A stretch of 64,000 nucleotides of DNA from Photobacterium sp. TY1-4 (GCF_025398175.1 NZ_CP099734.1:1488001-1552000), one strand, 5' to 3'; shown: positions 34,131-44,111, numbered from the stretch's first letter. The notes: generated by a model from the letters alone, not told the origin. Translations and numbers: made by a program.

Positions 34131-36509
34131 TTGCAAACGCAACGAACAGGCTTTGTGCTGACCAGGCAGAGCAGAGATTCACGCGGTCAGACTGAGATCG
34201 TGCTTTGGGTCAAAACGGATGAAGGACCGTGCCGCCTGGTGGTGCAGGGTGATCATCCGGTCTGCTTTATTCCAGAAAATGATTATCCGCATGCGGAGCG
34301 GCTGCTGCGCGAGGCCGGGATCCCGGCGACCTGGCGTCCCTTGCCGATGAAAAACTTTCAACATCAGCGCATGTATGGCTGTTACAGCCAGACGGTCAGA
34401 GACAGTTTGCAGGGGGCGGCCTTGCTTCGCAGCGAGCACATTGAACCTTTTGAAGCCGATATTCGTCTGGCGGATCGTTTTTTGATGGAGCGGTTTATCC
34501 GTGGTGGTATTGCTTTTGCCGGGGTCAGCCTGCCCCGGGCTGGTTATACCGATGTTCAGCAGGTGAAAGCCAAAGCTGCTGACTATATTCCCCGACTGTC
34601 TGTGGTTTCTCTGGATATCGAATGTTCTGAAAAAGGCATCCTGTATTCGGTTGGACTGCATAGTGAGATGGATAGCCGGGTGATCATGGTCGGGGCACCG
34701 AAACCCGATGATGAGCCGGTGGACTGGATCCAGTGGGTTGCCTCCGAGAAAGAATTGCTGCAGGCCCTGGAGCAGTGGTTCTTCCGGTTTGATCCGGATA
34801 TTGTGATTGGCTGGAACGTGATTGATTTTGACTGCCGTCTGCTGATGAAGCGCGCCGAGTGGCACCAACTGCCGCTGCGGATCGGGCGGGGCGGACAAAC
34901 CCCGCACTGGCGTCAGTCGAGCCAGAACCCTAACCAGGGGTTTATCACGGTGCCGGGACGGGTGGTGCTGGACGGGATCGATACCCTGAAAACAGCAACC
35001 TACAATTTCCGCTCCTGGTCGCTGGAGTCGGTGTCACAGGAGTTGCTGGGGGAAGGGAAGCAGATCCACAACGTCCATGACCGAATGGCGGAAATCAACC
35101 AGATGTTCCGTCACGACAAGCTGTCCCTGGCACGCTACAACTTGCAGGACTGCAAATTGGTGACGCGGATTTTTGACAAAACACATTTGCTCGATTTTGT
35201 CATCGAGCGTAGCCGGCTGACCGGGGTGGAGCTGGATCGCGTCGGCGGCTCCGTTGCTGCCTTTACCAACCTTTATTTGCCACAGTTGCACCGGGCCGGG
35301 TATGTTGCGCCCAGCCTCGACAGCGACAACTGGATTGCCAGCCCGGGCGGTTACGTCATGGATTCCAAGCCGGGCCTGTATGATTCGGTGCTGGTGCTGG
35401 ATTTCAAGTCGCTGTATCCCTCGATAATTCGTTCGTTCCGCATCGATCCGCTGGGATTGGTTGAAGGGCTGTTGCTCGAAGAGGGCAAGGCGGACGACCA
35501 AGCCATTGCCGGATTCCGGGGCGGACGTTTCCATCGTGAAAAACACTTCCTGCCGGAAATGATCGAAGCCTTATGGTCGGCCCGGGATCAGGCCAAGCGT
35601 GACGGGGAGAAAGCGTTTTCTCAGGCGATTAAGATCATCATGAACTCATTTTACGGCGTGCTGGGTTCATCGGGTTGTCGGTTTTTTGATCACCGTCTGG
35701 CGTCGTCAATCACCATGCGGGGCCATGAAATCATGAAAACGACCCGTGAGCTGATTGAAGGCAAAGGCTATGAGGTGATTTACGGCGATACCGACTCGAC
35801 TTTTGTGTCGTTAAAGCGGGCTCACGATGGGGCGGATGCCGATGCCATCGGACAAGCCTTGGTTACTTATATTAACCAGTGGTGGCGGGAGCATCTGCGG
35901 CAAACCTACAACCTGGAATCGGCCCTGGAGCTGGAATATGAAACGCATTATCACAAGTTTCTGATGCCGACGATTCGCGGTCAGGAAACCGGCAGCAAAA
36001 AGCGCTACGCTGGTCTGGTGAAACGAGGCGACGAGGAAACCATAGTCTACAAAGGGCTGGAAACCGTCCGGACGGACTGGACCGCGCTGGCTCAGGAATT
36101 TCAGCAGCAGTTGTACCACCGCGTCTTCCATCATCTGGATGTGGAAGATTATGTACGCCAGTATGTCGAACAGACCAACAGCGGGGCATTTGATGATAAG
36201 CTGGTGTATCGCAAAAGGTTACGTCGTCACTTATCTGAGTATCAGAAAAATGTGCCGCCCCATGTCCGGGCAGCGCGGATGGCGGATGAAGTGAACCGCC
36301 AGCAGGGCAGGCCACTGCAATATCAGAACGGTGGCTGGATCGAGTATTTGATCACACTGAACGGCCCGGAGCCGAAGGAGGCCTTGCAGAGTACGGTTGA
36401 TTACCACCACTATATTGAAAAGCAACTCAAACCGGTTGCCGACGGAATTTTACCCTTTATCGGCAAACACTTTGATGAGATCACTGCGCCGCAGCTGGGT
36501 CTGTTTTAA
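34131..36509 (+). CDS. polB: DNA polymerase II
   Basis: This is a family B polymerase of 792 residues (Escherichia coli Pol II is 783). The exonuclease motif LDIECSEKGILYSVG, polymerase motif A LDFKSLYPSII, motif B KIIMNSFYGVLG and motif C YGDTDSTFV are intact. Pol II takes part in damage tolerance and fork restart. The likely start is TTG at 34131, which has GAGG 6 nt upstream and gives QTQRTGFVLTRQS, the family N-terminus. It follows the nucleotidyltransferase-fold gene by 48 bp. Confidence 0.95.
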   Translation: MQTQRTGFVLTRQSRDSRGQTEIVLWVKTDEGPCRLVVQGDHPVCFIPENDYPHAERLLREAGIPATWRPLPMKNFQHQRMYGCYSQTVRDSLQGAALLRSEHIEPFEADIRLADRFLMERFIRGGIAFAGVSLPRAGYTDVQQVKAKAADYIPRLSVVSLDIECSEKGILYSVGLHSEMDSRVIMVGAPKPDDEPVDWIQWVASEKELLQALEQWFFRFDPDIVIGWNVIDFDCRLLMKRAEWHQLPLRIGRGGQTPHWRQSSQNPNQGFITVPGRVVLDGIDTLKTATYNFRSWSLESVSQELLGEGKQIHNVHDRMAEINQMFRHDKLSLARYNLQDCKLVTRIFDKTHLLDFVIERSRLTGVELDRVGGSVAAFTNLYLPQLHRAGYVAPSLDSDNWIASPGGYVMDSKPGLYDSVLVLDFKSLYPSIIRSFRIDPLGLVEGLLLEEGKADDQAIAGFRGGRFHREKHFLPEMIEALWSARDQAKRDGEKAFSQAIKIIMNSFYGVLGSSGCRFFDHRLASSITMRGHEIMKTTRELIEGKGYEVIYGDTDSTFVSLKRAHDGADADAIGQALVTYINQWWREHLRQTYNLESALELEYETHYHKFLMPTIRGQETGSKKRYAGLVKRGDEETIVYKGLETVRTDWTALAQEFQQQLYHRVFHHLDVEDYVRQYVEQTNSGAFDDKLVYRKRLRRHLSEYQKNVPPHVRAARMADEVNRQQGRPLQYQNGGWIEYLITLNGPEPKEALQSTVDYHHYIEKQLKPVADGILPFIGKHFDEITAPQLGLF

Positions 36510-36632
36510 CGGCGATAGCCGCCCCCAGCGCCCGGATGACTTTTCCTGACGGTTTCTTTTCGTTTAGTATGCTCAGAGAGCAACGAGCAAGCGGTCTATG
36601 ATCAATAGAATATAGTCAGTACGGGAGGATGA

Positions 36633-36902
36633 ATGGAACAGCTGGAATTTTTTTCTATTCCCAGCCCGTGCGTGGGCGTGTGCCAGGTGAATGAGCGCGG
36701 GTACTGTAAGGGCTGCATGCGTAATCGGGAAGAGCGTTTTAACTGGCAGAAGATGACCGCGGCTGAGCAGCGCAATACCATTCGCTTGTGTCGTCAGCGC
36801 TATCTTCGTTTGCGGAGGCAGGCTATTGCGGTGCAGGTACAGGGGGAGAGTCAACCGGAAACGGCCCCTGAGGATCCTCAGACTTCTTTATTTGATGAGT
36901 AG
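36633..36902 (+). CDS. DUF1289 family protein
   Basis: This is an 89-residue protein with the DUF1289 cysteine pattern SPCVGVCQVNERGYCKGCMRNREE (residues 9-32). The conserved Trp-Gln follow-on is FNWQKMTAAEQRN. The four cysteines may bind a metal or Fe-S cluster. A basic C-terminal stretch and an acidic tail follow. Function is unknown. It is monocistronic, with a terminator after. Confidence 0.9.
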   Translation: MEQLEFFSIPSPCVGVCQVNERGYCKGCMRNREERFNWQKMTAAEQRNTIRLCRQRYLRLRRQAIAVQVQGESQPETAPEDPQTSLFDE

Positions 36903-36933
36903 CGGTGTTGATAAACGAATCAAGTACGGAAAT

Positions 36934-36963
36934 AAAAAAAAGCGCCGCAAGGGCGCTTTTTTC
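36934..36963. terminator. Bidirectional terminator between DUF1289 gene and rplY
   Basis: The 6-bp stem AGCGCC/GGCGCT has a GCAAG loop, flanked by eight A's and six T's. Confidence 0.9.
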
Positions 36964-36980
36964 GATGAGATGAACTCGCA

Positions 36981-37259
36981 TTAGATGCGGATGAAGTCCA
37001 TGTGCTCAACTTTTGGTTTGAACGGGTGACGTTGGATGTCTTGTGGCTTCACCTGAACTTCAGCGCCGTCGATTACCAGAGTGATCGCTTCGTAGAAAGA
37101 TGCGTCATCCATTTTGTTGATCACGTCATCGTGCTTCAGGACGATAGCAACTGGTGCTGCTTCACCACCGTAAACGATTGCTGGGAATTTACCTTCGTGA
37201 CGTAGGCGGCGGCTCGCACCTTTACCCAGGTCAGTACGTACTACTGCTTCAAATTTCAT
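36981..37259 (-). CDS. rplY: Ribosomal protein L25
   Basis: This is a short-form bL25 of 92 residues, binding 5S rRNA. It has the family start [20 protein letters not shown], the FPAIVYGG turn, and [19 protein letters not shown] at the C-terminus. It is monocistronic and leftward, as is usual for rplY in gammaproteobacteria. Confidence 0.96.
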   Translation of the reverse strand: MKFEAVVRTDLGKGASRRLRHEGKFPAIVYGGEAAPVAIVLKHDDVINKMDDASFYEAITLVIDGAEVQVKPQDIQRHPFKPKVEHMDFIRI

Positions 37260-37562
37260 CTTAAAATCTCTTTAAGTTAACTAAATAAGACAATCGAGTA
37301 ATGCGACCTTACTCAATGTCGTAAATCGAGCGCGGATACTAACATTGCCCTGGCCGTGGGGCAAGAGAAAACACCTTGAGCCGTGAGAAAAAACTGCGCT
37401 TTATCATCGACCAGTGACCTCTTCATCAGATTGCCTGAAATCTGAACGCCTCTCCGGGCTGACCAGTCTGAGGGGCGTATTCCTATGACTCGAAATGCAA
37501 ATAATAGGAATACAGATAAATGCAAGCAAAACTTTGCCATTCCGAGAGGTATTTAGGAAAAA

Positions 37563-37598
37563 TTGATCCAGATCACTGTGATAATAATAGTAATTCTC
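37563..37598 (+). promoter_or_regulatory. FNR-like and Fur-like sites upstream of hutA
   Basis: At 37563-37576 the sequence TTGATCCAGATCAC matches the FNR palindrome TTGAT-N4-ATCAA at 9 of 10 fixed positions. At 37580-37598 GATAATAATAGTAATTCTC matches the 19-bp Fur consensus at 15 positions. Both lie 64-99 bp before the hutA ATG. Iron repression through Fur is expected for a haem receptor; the FNR match is by eye. Confidence 0.55.
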
Positions 37599-37661
37599 AT
37601 TTTTATTTGTAATACTGCGGCTATAGTTTCTTATCGATAATAATGTTATTAAGCAGGGGTT

Positions 37662-39821
37662 ATGAAATCTAAGCTCAGTCTTGTGGCCAGCGCCGTTGTT
37701 CTTGCGATGTCACCAACACTTCAGGCTCAGGAAAGTGTTTCCGTTTTTGATGAGATCGTGGTTTCAGGGACACGCTCAGAAGCCAGCATCAAGGATGTGC
37801 CGGGGAGTATTTCGAAAGTCGACTCAGACAGCATTGAAAAAAACTTGTCGGCCGATCTCCAGCAGGCGCTGAAATATGAGCCGGGTGTGACGGTGAATGG
37901 TCAGGGTCGTTTCGGGATGGCAGACTTCACGATCCGAGGGATGAGTGGCAATCGCGTGAAGGTGCTGGTCGATGGCGTCGAGCAGCCTTCATCGTATAAC
38001 CCAGGTGCTGATGCGATGCGGATGAATGCGAATACCTATGAGGTGGATACGCTGACCGCAATCGAAGTGAATAAAGGCCCGGCCTCGACCCTGTACGGCA
38101 GTGATGCGCTGGGCGGTACGGTGCTGATGCGCACTAAGAACCCGGAAGATGTACTGCAAGCCGGGGATGATACGCACGTCGGTGTGAAAACCGGTTATGC
38201 CAGTGCCAGTGATGAGTACAAAGCCACCCTTGAGCTGGCCAATCGCACCGGTGATCTGGAAACCTTGCTGATCTATACCCATCGTGACGGCCATGAAACC
38301 GAAACTCATGGGGACGGGGCAGAAATCGAAGGGCCGGAACGCGGCGCAGCCGATCCGCAGAACCTGACCTCACACAATGTGCTGGGTAAAGCATTCTACC
38401 AGATCAATGATCATCACCGCGTAGGTCTGGTCGGGGAATACTATACCCGAAGCGCAGACGGCCGGACGTTGTCGCGAGAAGGCTTTGACGGCGGTCGGGG
38501 CATGTTCCCGGGGTTTGTCTACACCAATGTTCGTACCGATGATAAAGATGAGCGGGTTCGCCTGGGGATTGAACACGAATGGCTGGCGGGCAATGCTGCT
38601 TTTGATGCGTTGAACTGGACGCTGAGCTGGAGCCAGAATAAAACCGAGCACGATAACATGGACCATACCGGCCGTTACGGCAACCGGAATCGGGTGCGAC
38701 AGGGTGAAAATGAAAGCCTGCAATTTGATATTCAGCTTGAGAAAGAGTTGACGCTGGCCGGGAATCGTCATGCACTGACTTACGGCGCAGCGGCATCGGA
38801 TGCTTCGTTTGAACTGGATTATACCGATTACTTCCTGGATCGCGGTACATCGGGTGCAGGCGATACCGAGGTTCCTGAATCTGATTCAGAAAAGCGTGCG
38901 GTGTTTATCCAGGATCAGATGTATTTCATGGCGGATCAGCTGGTGGTGACCGCAGGCCTGCGCTATGACGATTATACCGCGACGCCGGATCAAGCATCGG
39001 GACTGACCGAGCACAATAGTGATGCGCTGACGGCGCGACTGGGGGCGGTGTATCACTGGAACCAGAATTTCAGTACTTATGCGCAATACAGTGAGGGCTT
39101 CCGCTCTCCGAGTATCTATGAGTTGTACTATGACAAGGACAACTCATCTCGTGGCTACCGGATTGTATCGAACCCGGATCTGAAGCCGGAAGAAAGCCGT
39201 TCGTATGAAGTCGGCATGCGTGCCGATCATCGCACCGGTGCCGTGGAGCTGGCCGCGTTCTACAACGACTACAGCAACTTCATCAAGAGCAGCACAACCA
39301 CGGACAATGGTCTGGATATCACGACCAACGAAAACGTAGATGAAGCTGAAATCTACGGGGTCGAATTCAAGGGCAGCCTGTGGTTGGATGAAATGGTCGG
39401 CGCGCCGATGGGCTCTTATGCCCGACTGTCGGTGGCTTACCTGGATGGTGAGGACAAGCGCACCGGTGAAAGTCTGGACACTATTGCGCCGCTAACGGCC
39501 GTGATTGGTCTGGGTTACGATGCGCCGAACGACAACTGGGGGAGCGCCCTGAATGTCACGCTGGTCGATGATAAATCGGGGAGTGACTGGGAAGCTGCCG
39601 AGAAGCCGAACGTGAAGGCACCGGGTTATGCAGTGGTTGATCTGACTGCGTACTATCGTCCGGTGAATGACCTAACGCTTCGTGCGGGTCTGTTCAACGC
39701 CTTGGATAAGAAGTACTGGCAGTATCAGGACCTGGAAGGGGTGACTGCCTCTGAGCAGGGAATTGACCGCCGCACACAGCCTGGCCGTAACTGGGGCGTA
39801 ACGCTGGATTACCGCTTCTAA
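37662..39821 (+). CDS. hutA: TonB-dependent haem receptor HutA-like
   Basis: This is a 719-residue outer-membrane receptor. The signal peptide is MKSKLSLVASAVVLAMSPTLQA, followed by a TonB box (FDEIVVSG, near residues 30-37). The plug domain has MADFTIRGMSGNRVKVLVDGVEQ. The barrel carries the haem-receptor segment EGFRSPSIYELYYD and NPDLKPEESRSYEVG (FRAP/NPNL-like with FRSP), and ends in VTLDYRF. It would use TonB-ExbBD from 5.4-7.3 kb. A terminator follows. Confidence 0.88.
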   Translation: MKSKLSLVASAVVLAMSPTLQAQESVSVFDEIVVSGTRSEASIKDVPGSISKVDSDSIEKNLSADLQQALKYEPGVTVNGQGRFGMADFTIRGMSGNRVKVLVDGVEQPSSYNPGADAMRMNANTYEVDTLTAIEVNKGPASTLYGSDALGGTVLMRTKNPEDVLQAGDDTHVGVKTGYASASDEYKATLELANRTGDLETLLIYTHRDGHETETHGDGAEIEGPERGAADPQNLTSHNVLGKAFYQINDHHRVGLVGEYYTRSADGRTLSREGFDGGRGMFPGFVYTNVRTDDKDERVRLGIEHEWLAGNAAFDALNWTLSWSQNKTEHDNMDHTGRYGNRNRVRQGENESLQFDIQLEKELTLAGNRHALTYGAAASDASFELDYTDYFLDRGTSGAGDTEVPESDSEKRAVFIQDQMYFMADQLVVTAGLRYDDYTATPDQASGLTEHNSDALTARLGAVYHWNQNFSTYAQYSEGFRSPSIYELYYDKDNSSRGYRIVSNPDLKPEESRSYEVGMRADHRTGAVELAAFYNDYSNFIKSSTTTDNGLDITTNENVDEAEIYGVEFKGSLWLDEMVGAPMGSYARLSVAYLDGEDKRTGESLDTIAPLTAVIGLGYDAPNDNWGSALNVTLVDDKSGSDWEAAEKPNVKAPGYAVVDLTAYYRPVNDLTLRAGLFNALDKKYWQYQDLEGVTASEQGIDRRTQPGRNWGVTLDYRF

Positions 39822-39854
39822 GCGCAATCTCTGCTCACAAAGCTGACTGAAACG

Positions 39855-39886
39855 AAAGCCGCATGTTCTGCATGCGGCTTTTCTGT
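39855..39886 (+). terminator. Terminator after hutA
   Basis: The 11-bp stem AAAGCCGCATG/CATGCGGCTTT has a TTCTG loop and lies between convergent hutA and radD. T's follow. Confidence 0.88.
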
Positions 39887-39926
39887 ATGTGGTTTTTGGG
39901 GATGTAGCTTGATCTGTTTAGGGCGT

Positions 39927-41672
39927 TTAGGATTTCTGGTACTGGTCCAAATCAAACAGCTTGTCCCGGATGGCCCAGAAGCGACCGTTTTTGCGGGCGA
40001 TGATGATCTCCGGTGGGCGCAGGCGGTGTTCATGACTGGCAACTTTGGTCGGGGCGGTGTCGGTGAATGGCCGGTGGCGATCAACCAGGTGCGGGTTGAT
40101 GAACTTGCGCAGGAATTCATCTTTTTGGCCTTTGGTCGACAGCGTCCAGACTTCGCTGATTTCAGACCCTTCATCGCTGGTATAGATCACTTTGAGCTGC
40201 GGTTTGTTAAATTTGTTTTTGCCTGGTTCCAGACGCAGGTCGGTACATTTCATGATCATCGCGTCTTTGAGTTTCAGTGCATCACGCAGCTTTTTATCCG
40301 GATCCACCATCACCGCATCGCAGACATGGCAGCGGCGGGCGGCAATGTCGTTGTCTGCACCGCATTCTTCGCAGTATTTGGCCCGGAAACGGTAACCACA
40401 CTCTTCGCGCTCGCCGGTGTCGTCATCTTCGAAGTAACCCTGGCAGCGACGGCCGTAATGCTCAATCAGAAAACCGGCGGCATCCAGTTTGCCCCAGAAG
40501 CTGTTGTTAAAGCCACATGCCGGGCAGGGCACCATGATCACTTCACTGTCGCTGTCTGGCTTGGGATCGCCGACCTCCGGCTGGTACAGGTCATAGCAGT
40601 TCCCGGCATACTCCAGCACCAGACAGTCTTTTTTGCCTTCAAACAGGCGCAGACCACGGCCGACAATTTGCTGATACAGGCTGATGGATTCGGTTGGGCG
40701 CAGAATGGCAATCAAATCGACATGCGGGGCGTCAAACCCGGTGGTCAGTACCGAAACGTTGACCAGATATTTGATTTCCTGGCGCTTGAATGCATCAATG
40801 ATCCGGTCGCGCTCATCGAGCGGGGTATCGCCGATGACCAGTGCGGCATTTTCGCCGCTCAGATAGCCCATGATTTCCTGCGCATGATTGACCGTGGACG
40901 CAAAAATCATTACCCCACGACGGTCTTTGGCATAGTCGCGAACCTGATCGATGATCATCGGGGTTGCGCGGCCGGACTGCTCAATCACACTGTCGAGGTC
41001 GGCTTCGCGGTACTTGCCGTTGGAGGCTGGGGTCAGGCTGGAAAAGTCATAGCCGATCACCGCCATGTCCATGATCTTGGGTTCGGTCAGGAATCCCTCA
41101 TCCAGCAGATAGCGGATCGGCAGCTCGAAAATACAATCGCGGAAGAAGCGATCCTGCTCGGTCCGGACTTGGCCACGGGTATGATACTTGTAAATCCAGC
41201 CCATGCCTAAGCGGTAGGGGGTCGCGGTTAAGCCCAGGATCTTGATCCCCGGATTGATGGTTTGCAGATGGCTGATCACCCGGCGGTAAGCACTGTTTTC
41301 ATCATCCGGCACCCGGTGGCACTCATCAATGACCAGCAGGGAGAATTCGTTGGCAAACTGATCCAGGCTGTTGGCCATTGACTGTACTGACGCGAAAACC
41401 ACCTGGCGGTCGGTTTCCTTGCGGCCCAGACCGGCTGAGAAAATCGAGGCCTTGAGGCCGTAGCTTTCATATTTGCTGTGGTTCTGCTCAACCAGCTCCT
41501 TCACGTGGGTCAGCACCAGTACCCGGCCCCGGGCAATGCGGGCCAGTTCCGCCACCACCAGGCTTTTACCCGCACCGGTCGGCAGGGTAAGGACCGCCGG
41601 GGTGCTGTGCTTGCGAAAGTAATGAATGGTCGCTTTGACACTGTCTTGCTGGTAGGGGCGAAGGGTGTACAT
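39927..41672 (-). CDS. radD: RadD, DNA-repair helicase-like ATPase
   Basis: This is a superfamily 2 protein, 581 residues from the chosen start, matching RadD (YejH) along its length. Motif I is LPTGAGKSLV, motif II IDECHR, motif III GLTATP, motif VI YQQIVGRGLRL. The C-terminal zinc-binding region has CPACGF and the CEECGADNDIAARRCHVCD cluster. RadD works with RecA in strand exchange and double-strand break repair. The ATG at 41672 (MYTLRPYQQ) matches the family start; the frame extends 34 codons upstream without family similarity. Confidence 0.92.
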   Translation of the reverse strand: MYTLRPYQQDSVKATIHYFRKHSTPAVLTLPTGAGKSLVVAELARIARGRVLVLTHVKELVEQNHSKYESYGLKASIFSAGLGRKETDRQVVFASVQSMANSLDQFANEFSLLVIDECHRVPDDENSAYRRVISHLQTINPGIKILGLTATPYRLGMGWIYKYHTRGQVRTEQDRFFRDCIFELPIRYLLDEGFLTEPKIMDMAVIGYDFSSLTPASNGKYREADLDSVIEQSGRATPMIIDQVRDYAKDRRGVMIFASTVNHAQEIMGYLSGENAALVIGDTPLDERDRIIDAFKRQEIKYLVNVSVLTTGFDAPHVDLIAILRPTESISLYQQIVGRGLRLFEGKKDCLVLEYAGNCYDLYQPEVGDPKPDSDSEVIMVPCPACGFNNSFWGKLDAAGFLIEHYGRRCQGYFEDDDTGEREECGYRFRAKYCEECGADNDIAARRCHVCDAVMVDPDKKLRDALKLKDAMIMKCTDLRLEPGKNKFNKPQLKVIYTSDEGSEISEVWTLSTKGQKDEFLRKFINPHLVDRHRPFTDTAPTKVASHEHRLRPPEIIIARKNGRFWAIRDKLFDLDQYQKS

Positions 41673-41764
41673 ATCTGGGTGGCTACTTTTCAGGAAAACA
41701 ATGGAGAAACAAGCGCAAAGTGTACCTGAAGTGCGGGGAGAATAGCGAGGGTCGTGTGTTCCAG

Positions 41765-41793
41765 AACGGCTCACGGGAATGTGAGCCGTATTT
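41765..41793 (+). other. Hairpin between radD and GNAT genes
   Basis: The 9-bp stem ACGGCTCAC/GTGAGCCGT is followed by ATTTTTA on the plus strand only. Both flanking genes run leftward, so the T-run faces the wrong way for the GNAT gene. Confidence 0.5.
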
Positions 41794-41844
41794 TTAGTGC
41801 CGGTTGGGCTCCGGCGAGACCGGCCTGATGTCGTTCGCTTATGC

Positions 41845-42339
41845 CTAGGAGGCGATATTGAGCGTGACTTTTTCCTGCTTGATCACTTTAGTCATCAGGC
41901 AGAACTGGCGGCGAGGAATAAAGCCGTGTTTTTCATAGAAGCTCCGGGCACCGGAGTTCCCGATATTGACTTCCAGCGAGAGGGCATGCACCCCGGCTTC
42001 TCCCATATGTTTTTCAATTTGCGGGATGAGCTCAGTCCCGATACCTTGCTGGCGCCACTCGGGCTTGAGATAGAACTGATCGATGAGGCCGATCCGTCCG
42101 CCATGTTCCACGCTAAAGCTATAGCTGATCACAATATGGCCGGCGATGATTTTTTCGCCTTCTTGTTCCACTTCAATGAACCACGCCTGGCCCAGTTCCG
42201 GGTTATTCAGGAGTTGATGGATCGCCTGGCTCGTTTGTTCGAACTTCTGCGGCAGCACTTCGTACTCAAAGAGTTCTTCAACCAGTTTTAACAGGACATC
42301 CGTTGAAGACAAGCTTGGCGCAACGAGTGAGATATTCAT
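41845..42339 (-). CDS. GNAT-family acetyltransferase
   Basis: This is a 164-residue N-acetyltransferase-fold protein. The acetyl-CoA-binding motif is QFYLKPEWRQQGIGTELI, followed by the motif-B pattern LEVNIGNSGARSFYEKHGFIPRRQFC. The substrate is not evident. It is leftward and 172 bp upstream of radD. Confidence 0.82.
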   Translation of the reverse strand: MNISLVAPSLSSTDVLLKLVEELFEYEVLPQKFEQTSQAIHQLLNNPELGQAWFIEVEQEGEKIIAGHIVISYSFSVEHGGRIGLIDQFYLKPEWRQQGIGTELIPQIEKHMGEAGVHALSLEVNIGNSGARSFYEKHGFIPRRQFCLMTKVIKQEKVTLNIAS

Positions 42340-42609
42340 AGTACGACCTTATTGGTTAGGTTTTGCATTGAATCCTTTCAGGTAAAGCAGTGCGTTTATA
42401 CGTGATCTGCTCATATGTATAAAGACCTCGAAATCACATAAATGTTCTATTCTTTGTTGTTTGTCCAATGTGTGATGTTCGACCGGTCTGCGGTTGAGAA
42501 CGCGAATTGATTCGTCGTGTATGGATTCATGTATGCGCACAGTTTAGTTGCTATGTACTCATCCGTAAAATTGATATGATACGCGTTTTTGTACCATGCG
42601 GAGCCAGTC

Positions 42610-43305
42610 ATGAGGCTTGATAAATTCTTATGCACCACTTTGGGTATTACCCGAAAAGAAGCCGGTAAATTATTAAAAAGTAAAGAAATTGAAGTAAACG
42701 GCGAGGTGGTGAAAAATGGCGCCCTCAAAGTGACGGATACGTGTGAGGTTGAGTTCAACGGTCGTACGCTGCAACTGACCGGACCACGTTACTTTATGCT
42801 GAACAAGCCGCAGGGCTTTGTCTGCTCTCACGTTGATGATTTTAATCCAACCGTATTTATTCTGATTGATGAAGTCAGCCCGGAAAAACTGCATGTGGCC
42901 GGTCGGTTAGACGGAGACACCACCGGACTGGTGCTGTTGACGGATGACGGCCAGTGGTCGCATCGGATCACTTCGCCGCGTCATGAATGTGAAAAAGTGT
43001 ACTACGTTGAGCTGGCCGATCCGCTACCGCCGGAAACGGTGCAAACTTTTGCCGAAGGGGTGCAGCTCCGGGGTGAAAAAGAGCTGACCCGTCCGGCGAA
43101 GCTGGAAATTCTGGATGAGCGCGAAGCGCTGATCACCATTACGGAAGGCAAATACCACCAGGTGAAGCGGATGTTTGCGGCGGTCGGCAATAAAGTTGTG
43201 GGCCTGCATCGTGAGCAGGTCGGCAGCATTGAGCTGGATGATACGCTGGAGCCGGGCGAGTATCGTCCGCTGACCGACGAAGAAATTGCCGCATTTATGA
43301 AGTAA
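42610..43305 (+). CDS. rsuA: RsuA, 16S rRNA pseudouridine-516 synthase
   Basis: This is a 231-residue synthase with an N-terminal S4 RNA-binding domain (MRLDKFLCTTLGITRKEAGKLL). The catalytic domain motif is GRLDGDTTGLVLLTDDGQWSHRITSPRH. The active aspartate is the LD of GRLD. Most RsuA proteins read GRLDVDTTG; here Val is Gly. The ATG at 42610 has GGAG at 7 nt; an upstream in-frame ATG at 42589 adds 7 residues without support. A terminator lies about 55 bp downstream. Confidence 0.92.
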   Translation: MRLDKFLCTTLGITRKEAGKLLKSKEIEVNGEVVKNGALKVTDTCEVEFNGRTLQLTGPRYFMLNKPQGFVCSHVDDFNPTVFILIDEVSPEKLHVAGRLDGDTTGLVLLTDDGQWSHRITSPRHECEKVYYVELADPLPPETVQTFAEGVQLRGEKELTRPAKLEILDEREALITITEGKYHQVKRMFAAVGNKVVGLHREQVGSIELDDTLEPGEYRPLTDEEIAAFMK

Positions 43306-43360
43306 GGCGCATTGGCTAAAGTCGATGGTCTGCTTTATTCAGGCAATACGAGCGAAGTAC

Positions 43361-43384
43361 AAGGCGGGTTGACCGCCTTTTTTA
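43361..43384 (+). terminator. Terminator after rsuA
   Basis: The 7-bp stem AAGGCGG/CCGCCTT has a GTTGA loop and is followed by five T's. Confidence 0.85.
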
Positions 43385-43563
43385 TGCCTGTAGTCGGATG
43401 ATTTCCGACTGATTTGAAGGCCGTAGCCCTCGTCAGCCGTGGCGTTGTATTGATACCTGCGTTTTTATTGTTAATTTCATCACCTTTTGATTACATCTTT
43501 TTGTCATGACCGGGTGAAACTCTTAGTATGCAGGCTTCCCCACAGTGATTGAATGAATTTTCC

Positions 43564-43914
43564 ATGCGCAAATCCTTCATCAGAATGATGTTTGCTGCCA
43601 GCTTGTTGAGCTGGGGATTACTTGTTGCAATGCCTGTGGTGAATGCCCACAACCAGCCTGCGGGCACGTGGGCCTCTCTCTGTACCTTAACCGGTTTCAA
43701 GTTGGTGAAACTGGCTGACAGTGAATCGCAGCTCCAGCACGATACTCAAAGTCATTGTCCGATCGGCTTATTCAGTTTGGCTCATGCTGAAAGCCCACGG
43801 CTTGAACTCGGGGTCGCCGGGCGGGAGCGGATCGTCAGTCTGTATCACTTTGCGCCGCAGCCGTGGCCATTTTCGTGGTTTTCATCCCGCGCCCCTCCGT
43901 TCACATTCAGCTGA
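43564..43914 (+). CDS. DUF2946-like membrane-anchored protein
   Basis: This is a 116-residue protein with a hydrophobic N-terminus (FAASLLSWGLLVAMPVV, about residues 8-28) and the pattern LCTLTGFKLVKL then HCPIGLFSLAHAE. This resembles DUF2946, a family often linked to copper genes, but the usual last cysteine of HCxxC is Gly here (HCPIG). The assignment is therefore tentative. Rightward, it begins about 260 bp after the rsuA stop. Confidence 0.5.
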   Translation: MRKSFIRMMFAASLLSWGLLVAMPVVNAHNQPAGTWASLCTLTGFKLVKLADSESQLQHDTQSHCPIGLFSLAHAESPRLELGVAGRERIVSLYHFAPQPWPFSWFSSRAPPFTFS

Positions 43915-44111
43915 ATGCATCGGCTTGGTTTGATCTTGTGATGAACTGGTCTGAAGCACTGCAAATTGTGAAGCCCCGAGTTGGGATTTTTATACAAACC
44001 GTGATCGGGATCCGGTAAACAGAAATAAATAATTTCCTACCAGGAAAGAGTCTTTTGTCTTAATTCATCGTACAATAGCGCCCTTCCGACATCCTCCAGC
44101 TAAGAGATTTT

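Noticed and set aside
34179..34907. Long reverse-strand frame inside polB
   Set aside because: It is a shadow of the polymerase gene with no domain or ribosome site. The same holds for other long antisense frames in torA, rsuA and the transporters.
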